Assembly: GCF_011927625.1 (NCBI RefSeq)
Contig: NZ_JAATIZ010000001.1
Location: forward strand, 780,626-844,625
Direction of reading: 5' to 3'
Length of the DNA: 64,000 bases
Origin: Paenalcaligenes hominis
GTDB taxonomy: Bacteria > Pseudomonadota > Gammaproteobacteria > Burkholderiales > Burkholderiaceae_B
Position 1 is the first letter of the stretch. Every line of letters starts with the position of its first letter. Under the pieces are notes generated by a model. The model worked only from the letters and a program-made list of their open reading frames with translations, made no database searches and was not told the DNA's origin. Below, piece by piece: positions 47,002 through 56,777 of the stretch. A program made the translations under genes and the position numbers.

Positions 47002-50000
47002 CAGAATAGTGCTCCCTGCGGTGATTCTGTTTTATAAGTCGCCTGCTCTTCGGCAACGCCGACGGCGGGCTCGGGCTCAGGCAGCGGCACGATACGCCGG
47101 ATCAACTCGGCATGGGCGGCGCATTCCTGCCATGAGCGCTCCACATCCTCATTGAGTTGCCAGTCGTAGAAACGCGGGCCAAGGCGTGATGCCACTGGCT
47201 GATACTCCTGCGCACGGTCATCATGGCCCAGACCATAGTCGGCCAGGCGCAACTGCTCGGGAATCATCCAGCCTTCACCGTCATTCTGGGCGAGAAAGGC
47301 CTCGAGACCTTTCTCCTGCAGATCGTGGAAGGCGATCAGCGACAGGACGGTATGGCGGAGTTCGGGGTCTTTGTCCTTGTCTATACGCCAGAAGCCTTTT
47401 GGGTCAAGCGTGCGTGAAAACGCATTATTCAACACCTTGTCAGCTGGCCAAGTACAGCCTCGCAGTAGGTAGTTGAAGTCTGAAAAACTCAACCCAAAGT
47501 GACAAGCGCTGACAGCTTCTACAATGCAACGTAATCGAAATACTTCGTGGTCAGTCAGAGGGGGTTTTTGCCCTCCCTCTACTCCTACTTGATAACGCAA
47601 GGGAATAGAGGATTTGACCAATGCATCAGTCACTGAAAGGAATTTCGTGCTCGAAAACTCCATCGGAACAGGGTGTTCAGCAAGTAAAAACCAATTGAGG
47701 TTTGAACCGCTTTGCCTGATGCGAAGCACAGCATCTGAAACAAGCGAACCAAAGAGGGCGGCAAGCATGCTAACGGAATAAGCATCCCTAGGCTCCAGCA
47801 AACCTACACTATTTCCTGCAGGCCAGCCCGGAATTACTGATGCAATCAATGTCCGAGTGTCGGTTGTTCGTGCTATTGGTCTGAATCCGACACGAGGAGT
47901 CAGTGGCGCTTTATTAGTTTGGACCACTTCGAGGCCCATAAAAAACTGTGCAACTACCGGAGTACCCCTATCGCCTTCCTGCCATTTTGCATTCAACCCA
48001 GTTCCACTGATATGCATTAGCGGCAGAAATTCCATCGGTCTGATCATCACACCTTGGACAAGCGGCAACGCCACATCCTCAATCTCCTCCACCCGCAGCG
48101 CCTGCTGCCCGTCCCGCGACAGCACCAGCCCCGGTTCGCGATCCAGAATGTGCTGCGGGCCGTTGTAATCATGCCAGGGACCTTTAAGCCAGTGACCATA
48201 CTCGTCGGGGCGGTAGCCCTTTTCCTCCCATTTGGGCCGCGGCGGGAACAGCTTGGAGTCGTTGGTCATATCAAATTCGCGTGCGTACTTGATGCCCCAA
48301 CCGTTTTCACTCTGGTCGCCCAGCAGCACGCCGTTGGCGTAGATCTTCTGCAGCACGCGCAAATCCTGCTCGCTGCGGATCTCAAGAATGGCCTTGGAAT
48401 ACGGTGAAAACTCCTCCACCCGCGCTCGGGGATATGCCAGCACATGGCGCTCGGCCTGCTCCCAGTCGTCCACGTTGCGGTGCATAAAGGCGGCGCGGAT
48501 AGCCGTGGTTACCCCACCCTTCTGCACAATCAGCGGGCAGAATTTGAAAGAGCGGTGAATATCGAAAATACCTTCGCGGTTCTCGAAACCAAACAGCCAC
48601 TGCCAGTCACACTGACCAAGGAACAGCTCGCGCAGATCGGTGGTGCCCTTGTCGGTGTAGATACCGCTGGGCACGATCATGCCCAGCCGCCCCTGGGTGC
48701 GTAGCAAGGCGTGACTCAGTTCCAGAAACAGCTTGTAGGTGTTCAGGTCGGCCGAGCCTTGATGCAGGAAGGGGTGCGCGGTATCAGCAAAGCCCTTGTG
48801 CTTGTTGCGCTGCTGCAGCCATTTTTTGTGTGCGGCTGCAGAGGCCTCGAAGCTGTTCCTACCGCGCCCGCCCAGATTCAGGTCGTGCTTCTTTTTGCCA
48901 TCCTTGTCTTCAGTAACGCGATCGCCAAAGGGCTTGCCCACGTACTTCGCCCAGTTGGACATACCCTTGAGGTTGGCGTTGTAGGCAATCCAGCCGTGCT
49001 CAAGTTGTGGCCAGTCGCGGAAATACTCCAGTTGTTTAGCCAAGGCATCCTGCTTGCCATAGGCGCGATAAAGAGGATCGTGGTTGGAGAAGAACTCTTT
49101 GGAGTTGGGCTTCTGGATTTCCCATGGCGGGTTGCCCATCAGCGCATCAAAACCGTCCTGGCTGGCGGTGAACACATCCGGGAACTCCAGCTCCCAGTGG
49201 AAGAAGCGCTGGCGGCGCGCCACCTCGGCGACAATGGCCAGTGCCTGCTCTGTGGGGTTGGCAAACTCGCGTGGCAAGGGGGCCAGCTCGATCTGCTCAC
49301 CCGGCCAGAACCATAGTGCACACCACAGATCCATACGTGCTTTCAGGGCGTGGTAGTGCGGGTTGTTCAGCACCTCCTGCTGGTATATCTCGGCGCGCTT
49401 TTCACTTTCATGCACCGGCAGGCGATGCAGTTTGCGGAACACCTTGAGCAGCTCGTCGTGCACATTGGCCGCGTCCAGCCCGCCTTCCAGTGTCAGCTGG
49501 CCGCTGAGCAGCGCCTGCAGTTGTTCAGGCACGGCTTTGGCTCGCGCCTTGATCGCATCGGTAAAGACGTCGCCCTTGCGCTTTCCTTTAGCGTCCTCGT
49601 ACCAGTGGTTGATCAGGTTGTCCGGCTTGTTCTTCTGGTAATCCTTGTCACCGCCCTCGCGCTGCCAGGCCATGGCCGGGTAATCACGGTAGGTATCGAA
49701 CCAGGTACCGACCAGGGCGTTACCGACCTTGAGCTTGTGGTCGAGGAAACCAAAGGGCAGGTCGCGATCCATGGTTTCGACCCACAGCGCCATACGCCCC
49801 AGTTCCACCGCCAGCGGATCAAGGTCCACACCGTACAGGCATCGCTCCACAATGTGACGCTTGAGCTGGGCGCGCAGGGCCTCTTCAAAACCATCATCCT
49901 TGGGGTTGAGCTTGGTCATCTCGTCGCTGAGCAGTTCAGCCAGCTTGCCGTCGGCCATGCGCGGCACACCGCCGTCTTCGCTGCGCTCGATCAGTTTGTG

Positions 50001-52034
50001 ATGGAACAGCGACTGGGTGAGCGCTTCGGTGAGGTAGCGCAGGGCGCCAGCGAGGAAGGAGCCAGAGCCCATGGCCGGATCGCACACTTTCAGGGCCAGT
50101 ATCTGTTCCGGGGTTTTCGGTGCCCACTCCACCACGCTGTCCAGGCCGGTGCGCGGGTCGGTCTCGGTTTGCACGGCGTCATAGGCCAGCGGCTGCAGGG
50201 TACGGCGCACGGTGGGTGCGGCCAGTTGCGGACGGGTATAGAAGGTGCCCGCGCCCTTGCGGGTCCCACCCCAGCGCACCAGAAAAAACTGGCCGGGCGC
50301 CACAATGCGGGCGCAGAGCTGCTTGGCGGCCTTTTCCAGCGCCTGCTGGGCTTCGTCGGCAGCGGTATTGGCTTTGCGGCCACGGGGCTTTTTCACCAGC
50401 CCGGCAATCTGCGCGGCATGCTGTAGCCAGGTGTTGGCGCGCAGCAGATGATCTTCGCTGAGGGTCAGCTCTTCGCTGTCGTCACTGGTGTTGGTGTCTT
50501 CCTCTGAGTCGTCTTCGACGGCGTCCGCCTCGTCATCGCTGCTGTCATCGAGGTCAGCGGATTCTTCGACGCCCTCATCCGCTTCCTCCTCACTGTCGTC
50601 ACCGGTGGAGTCTTTTTTCTTCAGCGCCTCAAACAGCTGCTTGATCGCCTTGTCATCCATGGCTTCCAGCTGTGACAGGGTCAGCGCCGGCTGGTTGCCG
50701 ACCGCCAGGAAGATGACCGGGTCGTTATCAGCGGCTTGCTTCAATTCAAAATCAAGCAGGCCCTCATAGAGAATGCCGATGTATTCCGAGGACAGGGTGG
50801 AGAAATCCACCGGCGCATCCACCCAGCGGCTGCTGCGGCCCTGACGCACTTTCATCTTGGTGCGGGTCAGCAGGCGCAGCAGCTTGTGTACCTGCAGGTC
50901 GCTGACCAGGTTCTGACTGCTTTCCAGTAGCGCCAGCGCGCGGGAAATGCCGTCGTCACTGGCAGGGTTGCCCGGCTCAAACAGCGCGCCGCCGTATTGC
51001 GGGACGCTAAGGCGTTCATGGGCCGAGCCTTCGTGGATCAGATTGAACAAGCCAATCAGGCGCGGCCAAGCACTACGGCCCTGACTCAAGCGCTCGTTGC
51101 CGCGGCCACCGGCACGCCGATCCAACTGATGACGCAGCCCTTCCAGGCTGTAGGCCTGCTGATAGATGGGGTTGTCGACCGGCATCAGCCCACGGGCTTC
51201 GGCGAACAGGGTAATAATGCAGCGCATGATGATGCGCGAGCCGGCGACGTACAGATCCTTGTAGTCGTGGGTCTGCCCCTGCTGCTGAGCCTGCTCGATA
51301 GCGACGTGGGAGGCGGTAATCAGCTCCTCGACGCCCTGACGAACACGCTCGCCCAGCACATTGGACAGTTCCGCCTGGCCCTTGCGTGAGGCGCTGATGG
51401 CCTGCAACAAGCGGTTCTGACCTTGCTCTGCCAACAGGGTGCTGCGGTTGAGCAGCGTGCGCCAGATCAGCGTTTGCGCTGCCGGCTGCCCCTCACTGAA
51501 CCACAGTTCGATATCCCATTCACACCAGGCCTCGTAATCGGCACCGGCGTACACCAACCGCCATTGCCGGCCATTAGTGACCAGTGCCAGTGCCTGCCCG
51601 GTACGACGCAGCCATTCCACCACCCGGCCAAGCAACTGTTTTGAACGCCCGACACCCAGACGGCTGGCAAACTGCCGCGAACCGCTATCGTCGGGGGTAA
51701 ACACGGCCAGGGTTTCGCCGTTAGGCCCCAGCCACAGGCGGCGGGGTTTGATCTGAACACCAGTGAAGCTGCGTACCACCCAGCGGCTGTCGACAGCCTG
51801 GGCTTTTTGCCACTCTTCGGCAGGCAGACCCGAAAGGTCCTGCAGGATGTAATCTAGCAGGTTGCCCAGCGTCTCGCTGCTGCCATCAAAGGCCGTGAGG
51901 GCGCGGCGGAGCTTGTCAGCCTGGTAATCGGACATGGCCGCGGCCGGATCTGGAAAGAACTCATCCAGTTTGGCCGGAGATATCAACAGGCCGCCATGCC
52001 GCAGCTGTGCCCATCCTTCTGCATGCAGACTCAT
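47001..52034 (-). CDS. Eco57I/PglX-like N6-adenine DNA methyltransferase, DISARM-type
   Basis: The 1677-aa protein is a very large class-1 methyltransferase. Motif I is DPAMGSGSF (from residue 652), and the catalytic motif is NPPW (968-971). The next motifs (GVDLDPLAVELGRMALW) match the Eco57I/PglX/DrmMI group. The N-terminal 450 residues contain a region resembling type IIG/PglX DNA-handling domains. An acidic low-complexity stretch (about 471-521, mostly Asp/Glu/Ser) links it to the catalytic part. The C-terminal half probably holds target recognition. There is no nuclease motif I can see. It overlaps the SNF2 gene by 4 nt. In a DISARM-like system it would mark self DNA. Confidence 0.9.
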   Translation of the reverse strand: MSLHAEGWAQLRHGGLLISPAKLDEFFPDPAAAMSDYQADKLRRALTAFDGSSETLGNLLDYILQDLSGLPAEEWQKAQAVDSRWVVRSFTGVQIKPRRLWLGPNGETLAVFTPDDSGSRQFASRLGVGRSKQLLGRVVEWLRRTGQALALVTNGRQWRLVYAGADYEAWCEWDIELWFSEGQPAAQTLIWRTLLNRSTLLAEQGQNRLLQAISASRKGQAELSNVLGERVRQGVEELITASHVAIEQAQQQGQTHDYKDLYVAGSRIIMRCIITLFAEARGLMPVDNPIYQQAYSLEGLRHQLDRRAGGRGNERLSQGRSAWPRLIGLFNLIHEGSAHERLSVPQYGGALFEPGNPASDDGISRALALLESSQNLVSDLQVHKLLRLLTRTKMKVRQGRSSRWVDAPVDFSTLSSEYIGILYEGLLDFELKQAADNDPVIFLAVGNQPALTLSQLEAMDDKAIKQLFEALKKKDSTGDDSEEEADEGVEESADLDDSSDDEADAVEDDSEEDTNTSDDSEELTLSEDHLLRANTWLQHAAQIAGLVKKPRGRKANTAADEAQQALEKAAKQLCARIVAPGQFFLVRWGGTRKGAGTFYTRPQLAAPTVRRTLQPLAYDAVQTETDPRTGLDSVVEWAPKTPEQILALKVCDPAMGSGSFLAGALRYLTEALTQSLFHHKLIERSEDGGVPRMADGKLAELLSDEMTKLNPKDDGFEEALRAQLKRHIVERCLYGVDLDPLAVELGRMALWVETMDRDLPFGFLDHKLKVGNALVGTWFDTYRDYPAMAWQREGGDKDYQKNKPDNLINHWYEDAKGKRKGDVFTDAIKARAKAVPEQLQALLSGQLTLEGGLDAANVHDELLKVFRKLHRLPVHESEKRAEIYQQEVLNNPHYHALKARMDLWCALWFWPGEQIELAPLPREFANPTEQALAIVAEVARRQRFFHWELEFPDVFTASQDGFDALMGNPPWEIQKPNSKEFFSNHDPLYRAYGKQDALAKQLEYFRDWPQLEHGWIAYNANLKGMSNWAKYVGKPFGDRVTEDKDGKKKHDLNLGGRGRNSFEASAAAHKKWLQQRNKHKGFADTAHPFLHQGSADLNTYKLFLELSHALLRTQGRLGMIVPSGIYTDKGTTDLRELFLGQCDWQWLFGFENREGIFDIHRSFKFCPLIVQKGGVTTAIRAAFMHRNVDDWEQAERHVLAYPRARVEEFSPYSKAILEIRSEQDLRVLQKIYANGVLLGDQSENGWGIKYAREFDMTNDSKLFPPRPKWEEKGYRPDEYGHWLKGPWHDYNGPQHILDREPGLVLSRDGQQALRVEEIEDVALPLVQGVMIRPMEFLPLMHISGTGLNAKWQEGDRGTPVVAQFFMGLEVVQTNKAPLTPRVGFRPIARTTDTRTLIASVIPGWPAGNSVGLLEPRDAYSVSMLAALFGSLVSDAVLRIRQSGSNLNWFLLAEHPVPMEFSSTKFLSVTDALVKSSIPLRYQVGVEGGQKPPLTDHEVFRLRCIVEAVSACHFGLSFSDFNYLLRGCTWPADKVLNNAFSRTLDPKGFWRIDKDKDPELRHTVLSLIAFHDLQEKGLEAFLAQNDGEGWMIPEQLRLADYGLGHDDRAQEYQPVASRLGPRFYDWQLNEDVERSWQECAAHAELIRRIVPLPEPEPAVGVAEEQATYKTESPQGALF

Positions 52035-55000
52035 ACACTCACCTCCGGAAAGCGAATTTCAATGGTGACCGGGAATACCTGGGCTTCGCCACGCAGGGCA
52101 AAGCGGCGTGGCAACACCTGTTCAAGAATGCGGATCTTCTCTTGACTCAAGCGCTCCTGCAGGTCGCCAAACTGGTTCTGCCGACGTTTGAGTTCATCCT
52201 CCAGATCGCGCAGGCGCTTTTCAGCCAGGGCGTCGGCGTCGTCGAGCAGGCTGAACTGAATATGGGTCTTGCGCTGCTCCTCGATTTCCCGCTTCAGCTT
52301 GTCGATGCTCTGGACCTTCTGCAGGGCTGCCACTTCACGAATGCGTTGCTCAAAGGCCTCTTTTTCATGGCTCTTGGCCTGGTCATAGGCAGATTTCAGC
52401 TGGGTGCGCAGGGTCTGAGTCAACTCGCGGCGATAGCAGGCCAGCAAGGTTCTGATGTCGTCTTCGATGTCATCCCAAAGATCACGGGCAGCGGCCATAT
52501 CACCTGCGCTTTGTCTGCCAAGTTGGCCACAGTGAGGCCCGTTGTAGGGTAATGGCTGACCCAGTGCGCTGTTTTGCACTGGAAGTGCCAGAGTTCGCGT
52601 CCAGTGGTGAAAGGTTTCACGCAGATCGTTGACGGCCATTTCCTCAACCGTGAACAGCACCAGCGCCTGGGCGCCGGCGGGGACCTCTCCCCGACTCACC
52701 AACCAGCGGCTGGGCGGCTGGAAGTCAGCCTGGCCACCGGGGAAGCGCAGACGCGCAAAGGCATTGAGCGACTGACGCAACAACGGATGCCCCAGATGCA
52801 GCAATACCGTGTCGGGTGAGGGGCGAAATACCGGCCGCCCATTAACGTTGTGAATGAAAAAACGGTTATCGAACACCAGCCAAGGCATGGCGCCGCTGAC
52901 ACCCTTTTGTGAGGGCAGTCGCAGACTATCATCGACCACGGCCTGCCAGCGGCTGGGTAGCGGTGTGCGAAGCCGCATCCGACCCAGCGTATCCGGCCCC
53001 TCCAGTACCTCGCGGGTCGCACCCAGTCCCATGGCGATAGTCAGGGTTGCCTTGAGGGTGTCGGGGCTTAAATCCAGATCGTCCATCAGTTGTTGCAGAC
53101 GCTGCTTTTCCTCTTCGCCACGCTCGTCGGTATGCACCTGTGCATCTTCCGTGGCGCTGCGTCGGTTATTGATCTGCAGGTCCAGATCACCCAGCACATC
53201 CTGGTCTTCATTCATCTCCATCATGCGGCGCTGGAAGGCTGCATCAAAGAGTTCACCGACCGATCCTAGATCCTCGCGGATATCGTTGACTTTGCCCAGT
53301 ACGCGGGCAACAAACTGCAGGTCGCTGTCGTCTTCGCTGGTGAAGTGGAAAATGGTGACGTCGCGTGACTGGCCGTGGCGGTCGATACGACCATTGCGCT
53401 GTTCAAGACGCGACGGGTTCCAGGGTATCTCGTAGTGCATCAGCAGGCGGGCAGTGTGCTGCAGGTTGAGACCTTCGGAGGCTGCATCGGTGGCCACCAG
53501 AATACGCACCGGGGAATCCGGGTCGTTAAAGGCGCGCTTGACGGCCTCGCGCTCATCCTCATGCATGCCACCGTAGAGTTGACAGATGCTGCCGGGCTCG
53601 GCGCTGTATTCGGCATTGAGGCGATTGACCAGGTAATCGAGGGTGGTTTTGTACTCGGTGAAGATGATCAGGCGCTCATCACCTTTCCACTGCTCGGCAT
53701 TACGCAGTTCCTTGCCAATCAGTTCACGCAAACGCTCGAAGCGTGCATCCGATTTCGGCTTGGCTGTGATAACAGGCTGCTTGTCCAGCCCCAGTGACTT
53801 GAGTGCGGCATCAATTGCCTCAATTTCTGGCTGCAGTAGCTCGACATAGGGATGCATCCAGGCGCCGACCACCTGAGCGGCATGCCGGCTGCGGCTCTCG
53901 CGCTCCTGGTCATCATCGATGTCTTCCTCACTGGCGCGGCGGGCTGCTGCGACTTCGGCGGCCTGCAGTGCCTCCTTCGTGGCCAAGCCCTCCTTGAAGC
54001 GCAGCCAGCTGTCGGCAAAGGCCACCGGGCACGACAGCAACCGTTTGCGCAGAATCTCAATGGCAAAATTGAGCACCATGCGTGCTTCTGGCGCTGTACG
54101 GATGATGCCTTTCAGCTGCGTACAGAACTGACGCACGGCAACCGCCAGCTCCTGCTCCGGCCTAAACATATACAGCGGCAGCGGTTCAAGGTAACGCTTG
54201 GCAAATCGCGGCGCGCGGCCTGCCTGACGGTCCTGATCGTTGATCTCACTTTTCAGTCGACGGATCAGCACATCGCCGATCATCTTGCGTTCTTTGTCGG
54301 TGAAGTCCGGGGTTTGGGTGAATCGTACCGGGTCCAGTTGCTCCAACAGCCCGGAGAAGCACCGGGTATGTCCGTTATGCGGGGTCGCTGTGAGGAACAG
54401 TCGGTGCTCGAAATACGGCGTCAGCAGCCGCAGCATCTTGGCCAGGTCGCTGTCTTCACCAAAGTTGGACGGCATCAGGTTGTGCGCTTCATCGACAATC
54501 AGCAAATCCCAGGGCAGCTGTGCCCCGCCCTGCTGCTTGATCGATTCACAGTTGGCAATGAATTGTTCCAGCACATCCGGCTGACGCAGATAGTGGTAGG
54601 ATGTGATGATCCGCGGCAGTGCCCGCCAGGGGTTGGCGTCCAGCCCCATTTCCTTTTGCAGCTTGTGGGTGGCAGCCTTGTCGACAATGTCGAAGCCGAG
54701 AGAGAACTTCTCTTCCATCTCCTGCTGCCACTGGGTGCGCAGCGATGCCGGGGTAATGATCAGCACGCGCCGAATGCGACGCTTGCGAATCAGCTCGGCA
54801 AGGATTAGCCCGGCTTCAATGGTTTTACCCAAGCCCACGTCATCAGCCAGTAACAGCGATACGCGTGGCATGCGCATGGCTCGAGCCAGCGGCACTAACT
54901 GGAAATCATCAACACTTACGGCACCGTAAACAGGAGCAGTCGGGACCGGATCGGAGCGCTCAGCCGGATTACTGGCTGACAAGAAGGGAGTGAGCGCACT

Positions 55001-55309
55001 CCAGCGAGCGGCGCGCTGCAGGGCCAGAAACTCGTCCTGCTGCATGGGGGCTTCGCGATCTAGTCTGGGCAGTGCGTTGGGTTCCAGCACCACCGGGGAA
55101 CGTTCACGCTCCCACAACAGCGACTCTTCGGCATCACCATCGGCATCACTGAACTCGATAGTGACCAAATGCAGAAGGGCTGAGCTTTTGCTGTCACTGA
55201 AAGGTTCGACGGCGGAGATAACGCCACGGCGGTTGCGAACGGTGGCGAGCATGCCGACACGGGGAAGACTGTCTTTATCCAAGCTTGGATTAGTTTTTTC
55301 TTTCTTCAT
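52031..55309 (-). CDS. SNF2/RapA-like helicase, DrmD-like
   Basis: This is a Swi2/Snf2-type DNA translocase of about 1092 aa. Motifs: DVGLGKT (Walker A, 159-165 from the first ATG), DEAHN (275-279), LTATPHNG (motif III), and in the second lobe EGLNLQHTARL, then RLEQRNGRIDRHGQ (motif VI). A C-terminal coiled-coil segment (LKREIEEQRKTHIQ...) follows. The start at 55309 is preferred over 55315 because AGGA stands 7 nt before the second ATG. It is the first large gene after the WYL regulator and matches DrmD of class 1 DISARM in position and type. It would move along DNA or remodel the complex. Confidence 0.9.
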   Translation of the reverse strand: MKKEKTNPSLDKDSLPRVGMLATVRNRRGVISAVEPFSDSKSSALLHLVTIEFSDADGDAEESLLWERERSPVVLEPNALPRLDREAPMQQDEFLALQRAARWSALTPFLSASNPAERSDPVPTAPVYGAVSVDDFQLVPLARAMRMPRVSLLLADDVGLGKTIEAGLILAELIRKRRIRRVLIITPASLRTQWQQEMEEKFSLGFDIVDKAATHKLQKEMGLDANPWRALPRIITSYHYLRQPDVLEQFIANCESIKQQGGAQLPWDLLIVDEAHNLMPSNFGEDSDLAKMLRLLTPYFEHRLFLTATPHNGHTRCFSGLLEQLDPVRFTQTPDFTDKERKMIGDVLIRRLKSEINDQDRQAGRAPRFAKRYLEPLPLYMFRPEQELAVAVRQFCTQLKGIIRTAPEARMVLNFAIEILRKRLLSCPVAFADSWLRFKEGLATKEALQAAEVAAARRASEEDIDDDQERESRSRHAAQVVGAWMHPYVELLQPEIEAIDAALKSLGLDKQPVITAKPKSDARFERLRELIGKELRNAEQWKGDERLIIFTEYKTTLDYLVNRLNAEYSAEPGSICQLYGGMHEDEREAVKRAFNDPDSPVRILVATDAASEGLNLQHTARLLMHYEIPWNPSRLEQRNGRIDRHGQSRDVTIFHFTSEDDSDLQFVARVLGKVNDIREDLGSVGELFDAAFQRRMMEMNEDQDVLGDLDLQINNRRSATEDAQVHTDERGEEEKQRLQQLMDDLDLSPDTLKATLTIAMGLGATREVLEGPDTLGRMRLRTPLPSRWQAVVDDSLRLPSQKGVSGAMPWLVFDNRFFIHNVNGRPVFRPSPDTVLLHLGHPLLRQSLNAFARLRFPGGQADFQPPSRWLVSRGEVPAGAQALVLFTVEEMAVNDLRETFHHWTRTLALPVQNSALGQPLPYNGPHCGQLGRQSAGDMAAARDLWDDIEDDIRTLLACYRRELTQTLRTQLKSAYDQAKSHEKEAFEQRIREVAALQKVQSIDKLKREIEEQRKTHIQFSLLDDADALAEKRLRDLEDELKRRQNQFGDLQERLSQEKIRILEQVLPRRFALRGEAQVFPVTIEIRFPEVSV

Positions 55310-55372
55310 GTTCATTCCTGCGCCAGATAAAGTACACCAGTGGCATCGGCGCGTTTTAGGTCGTACGTCATG

Positions 55373-56278
55373 TTAGTGCCCTCCCTCGTTTTGGTCAGGC
55401 GACCGGTAGCCCGGCGCCAGCACGGCACTGCGCACACCGTAGATGGCCAGGTGGTCCTTTAGCCACAGGCTGTACTCGCGCCCGCGCAAGCTATGGTCAG
55501 GCGAGCAGTCCACACTCCATTTGCGCAGGAAATACCCGGCAGTGGCAGCGCGCAGCTTTACCCGCAGCACACCACTTTGCATGCCATAATCCATCTCGGT
55601 GATCTCCGGCCGGGGCTGGTCTGGGTGCGGCACCAACTCTAGCTCGACGATTCGGGTCCACTGAATGTCCTGATCGCTCATCTCATGGGGCGCCACAGGC
55701 TGGCCCTTGAGCACGACAGGGTTCTTGATCCGGGCGATGACAAAATCCCGGAACTCCTGCGATTTCCGGTCAAAGGCACGGACGTGCCAACGCAGCCCGT
55801 TGTCGATCAGCGCGAACGGAACGATCTCCCGCTTGGTGCGACCACTGGAGATGGAGTGGTAAACGATGCCGACCGAGCACTCTTTGTGAATAGCCCGGGT
55901 CAAGCTTGCCAAAACATTCAGATCTGGTTGAGTCAGCCGTGACTGGCTTTCGCTCGCCACCCACGCCTTGAGTCTCGTCGGCTCGCCATCACCGAATCCC
56001 TTTGTAAGCCACGACAACACACGTTCGGGCGGAGAGTTAAATATCGGTCGGAATTCCGGACCCAACACATAGGACTTACCTCTGGGGTCGTAATTAAGGT
56101 TGCCGGGCGCCAAGTCCCGGTACAGCGCCAGATCTCGGGAGGCAGCAGCAGACTGGATCCCAAAACGCACAACCACGTCCTGACGACGGATTTCCCCCAT
56201 AAAGCGCACGCGCAACTCCACAAACGCGAGCCGGTCACGTTGTGGCTGAGTGAGATCTGCAAGCTTTTCTAAAGACAT
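55373..56278 (-). CDS. WYL-domain transcriptional regulator (BrxR/CapW-like)
   Basis: The 301-aa regulator starts MSLEKLADLTQPQRDRL, with an N-terminal winged helix (about 10-70), a central WYL domain (about 130-190, with VGIVYHSISSG and GLRWHVRAFDRKSQ) and a WCX domain at the C-terminus. This is the layout of BrxR/CapW, repressors found next to BREX, CBASS and other defence clusters. The start at 56278 was chosen because protein-like sequence begins there; the longer frame from 56494 is Cys-rich nonsense. It is the first gene of the minus-strand defence operon, 63 nt before the SNF2 gene, and probably represses the cluster until infection or damage. Confidence 0.88.
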   Translation of the reverse strand: MSLEKLADLTQPQRDRLAFVELRVRFMGEIRRQDVVVRFGIQSAAASRDLALYRDLAPGNLNYDPRGKSYVLGPEFRPIFNSPPERVLSWLTKGFGDGEPTRLKAWVASESQSRLTQPDLNVLASLTRAIHKECSVGIVYHSISSGRTKREIVPFALIDNGLRWHVRAFDRKSQEFRDFVIARIKNPVVLKGQPVAPHEMSDQDIQWTRIVELELVPHPDQPRPEITEMDYGMQSGVLRVKLRAATAGYFLRKWSVDCSPDHSLRGREYSLWLKDHLAIYGVRSAVLAPGYRSPDQNEGGH

Positions 56279-56321
56279 TGTGACTAAATGGGTCCAGGTG
56301 TTACTACGTAAGCATCGACGA

Positions 56322-56369
56322 CAGTATATTGACCATATCAGTATATGTCCATCGTATTTTTTTGATACG
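56322..56369. promoter_or_regulatory. Repeats upstream of the WYL regulator, candidate operator
   Basis: A direct repeat cagtatat (56322-56329 and 56339-56346) spaced 17 nt start to start, plus a CGTAT/ATACG inverted repeat at 56353-56369, lie 44-91 nt upstream of the WYL start. Such repeats fit an autoregulatory operator. This is inferred from sequence only. Confidence 0.4.
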
Positions 56370-56459
56370 CACATGAACCCTATTTTTACAACCACCGATT
56401 TTTGGTCTCGATGGTTGTGGCATTGCCTGGGTAAATCCTGACTCAGATCGCAAACTTTT

Positions 56460-56666
56460 TCATTCACATATCGTAGACTTACCGTCAAGCGCACAGTTCA
56501 TAACTAGAGACTTTTGCCGAGCTTTCATTATGCTACTTGCTAGTTTTTCCGCCGAAGAGCAGAGCTCCAGCCTTTCCTTTTCCGTGGGCAGTTTCTTATT
56601 CTCCGCCTGCACTCCTCCCCAAGCCAAGCCCAACCCAATTGCCGCAACAGCTATCACTTTCCTCAT
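56460..56666 (-). CDS. Small secreted protein, leader shared with the gene at 63209-63586
   Basis: The 68-aa product starts with a clear signal peptide (MRKVIAVAAIGLGLAWGGVQA) and a 47-aa mature part with three Cys and a Lys-rich centre. The leader is nearly identical to that of the larger secreted protein 7 kb away, though the mature parts do not match. No function known; it may be a fragment. Confidence 0.65.
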   Translation of the reverse strand: MRKVIAVAAIGLGLAWGGVQAENKKLPTEKERLELCSSAEKLASSIMKARQKSLVMNCALDGKSTICE

Positions 56667-56777
56667 CTCTGCCTCATATTAGTTACACAATAATGGCCTA
56701 TGATAGCCAACGAGGAAAGCCCACGCTAAGTGGGCTACATCCTTGTCTTTCGTATACCGATGCTATACACTATACGC

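Noticed and set aside
45769..47037. Long 422-aa plus-strand frame opposite the giant helicase
   Set aside because: It is a GC-rich mirror of the coding strand, lacks any domain pattern and ribosome site, and lies fully inside a strongly supported gene.
49350..50426. 358-aa plus-strand frame opposite the methyltransferase
   Set aside because: Shadow frame in GC-rich DNA; the minus strand shows clear catalytic motifs here.
53852..54808. 318-aa plus-strand frame opposite the SNF2 helicase
   Set aside because: Shadow of the helicase motifs, no recognisable protein.
55373..56494. Longer start for the WYL regulator at 56494
   Set aside because: The extra 72 residues are Cys-rich and unlike the family; the shorter start matches the winged-helix opening.
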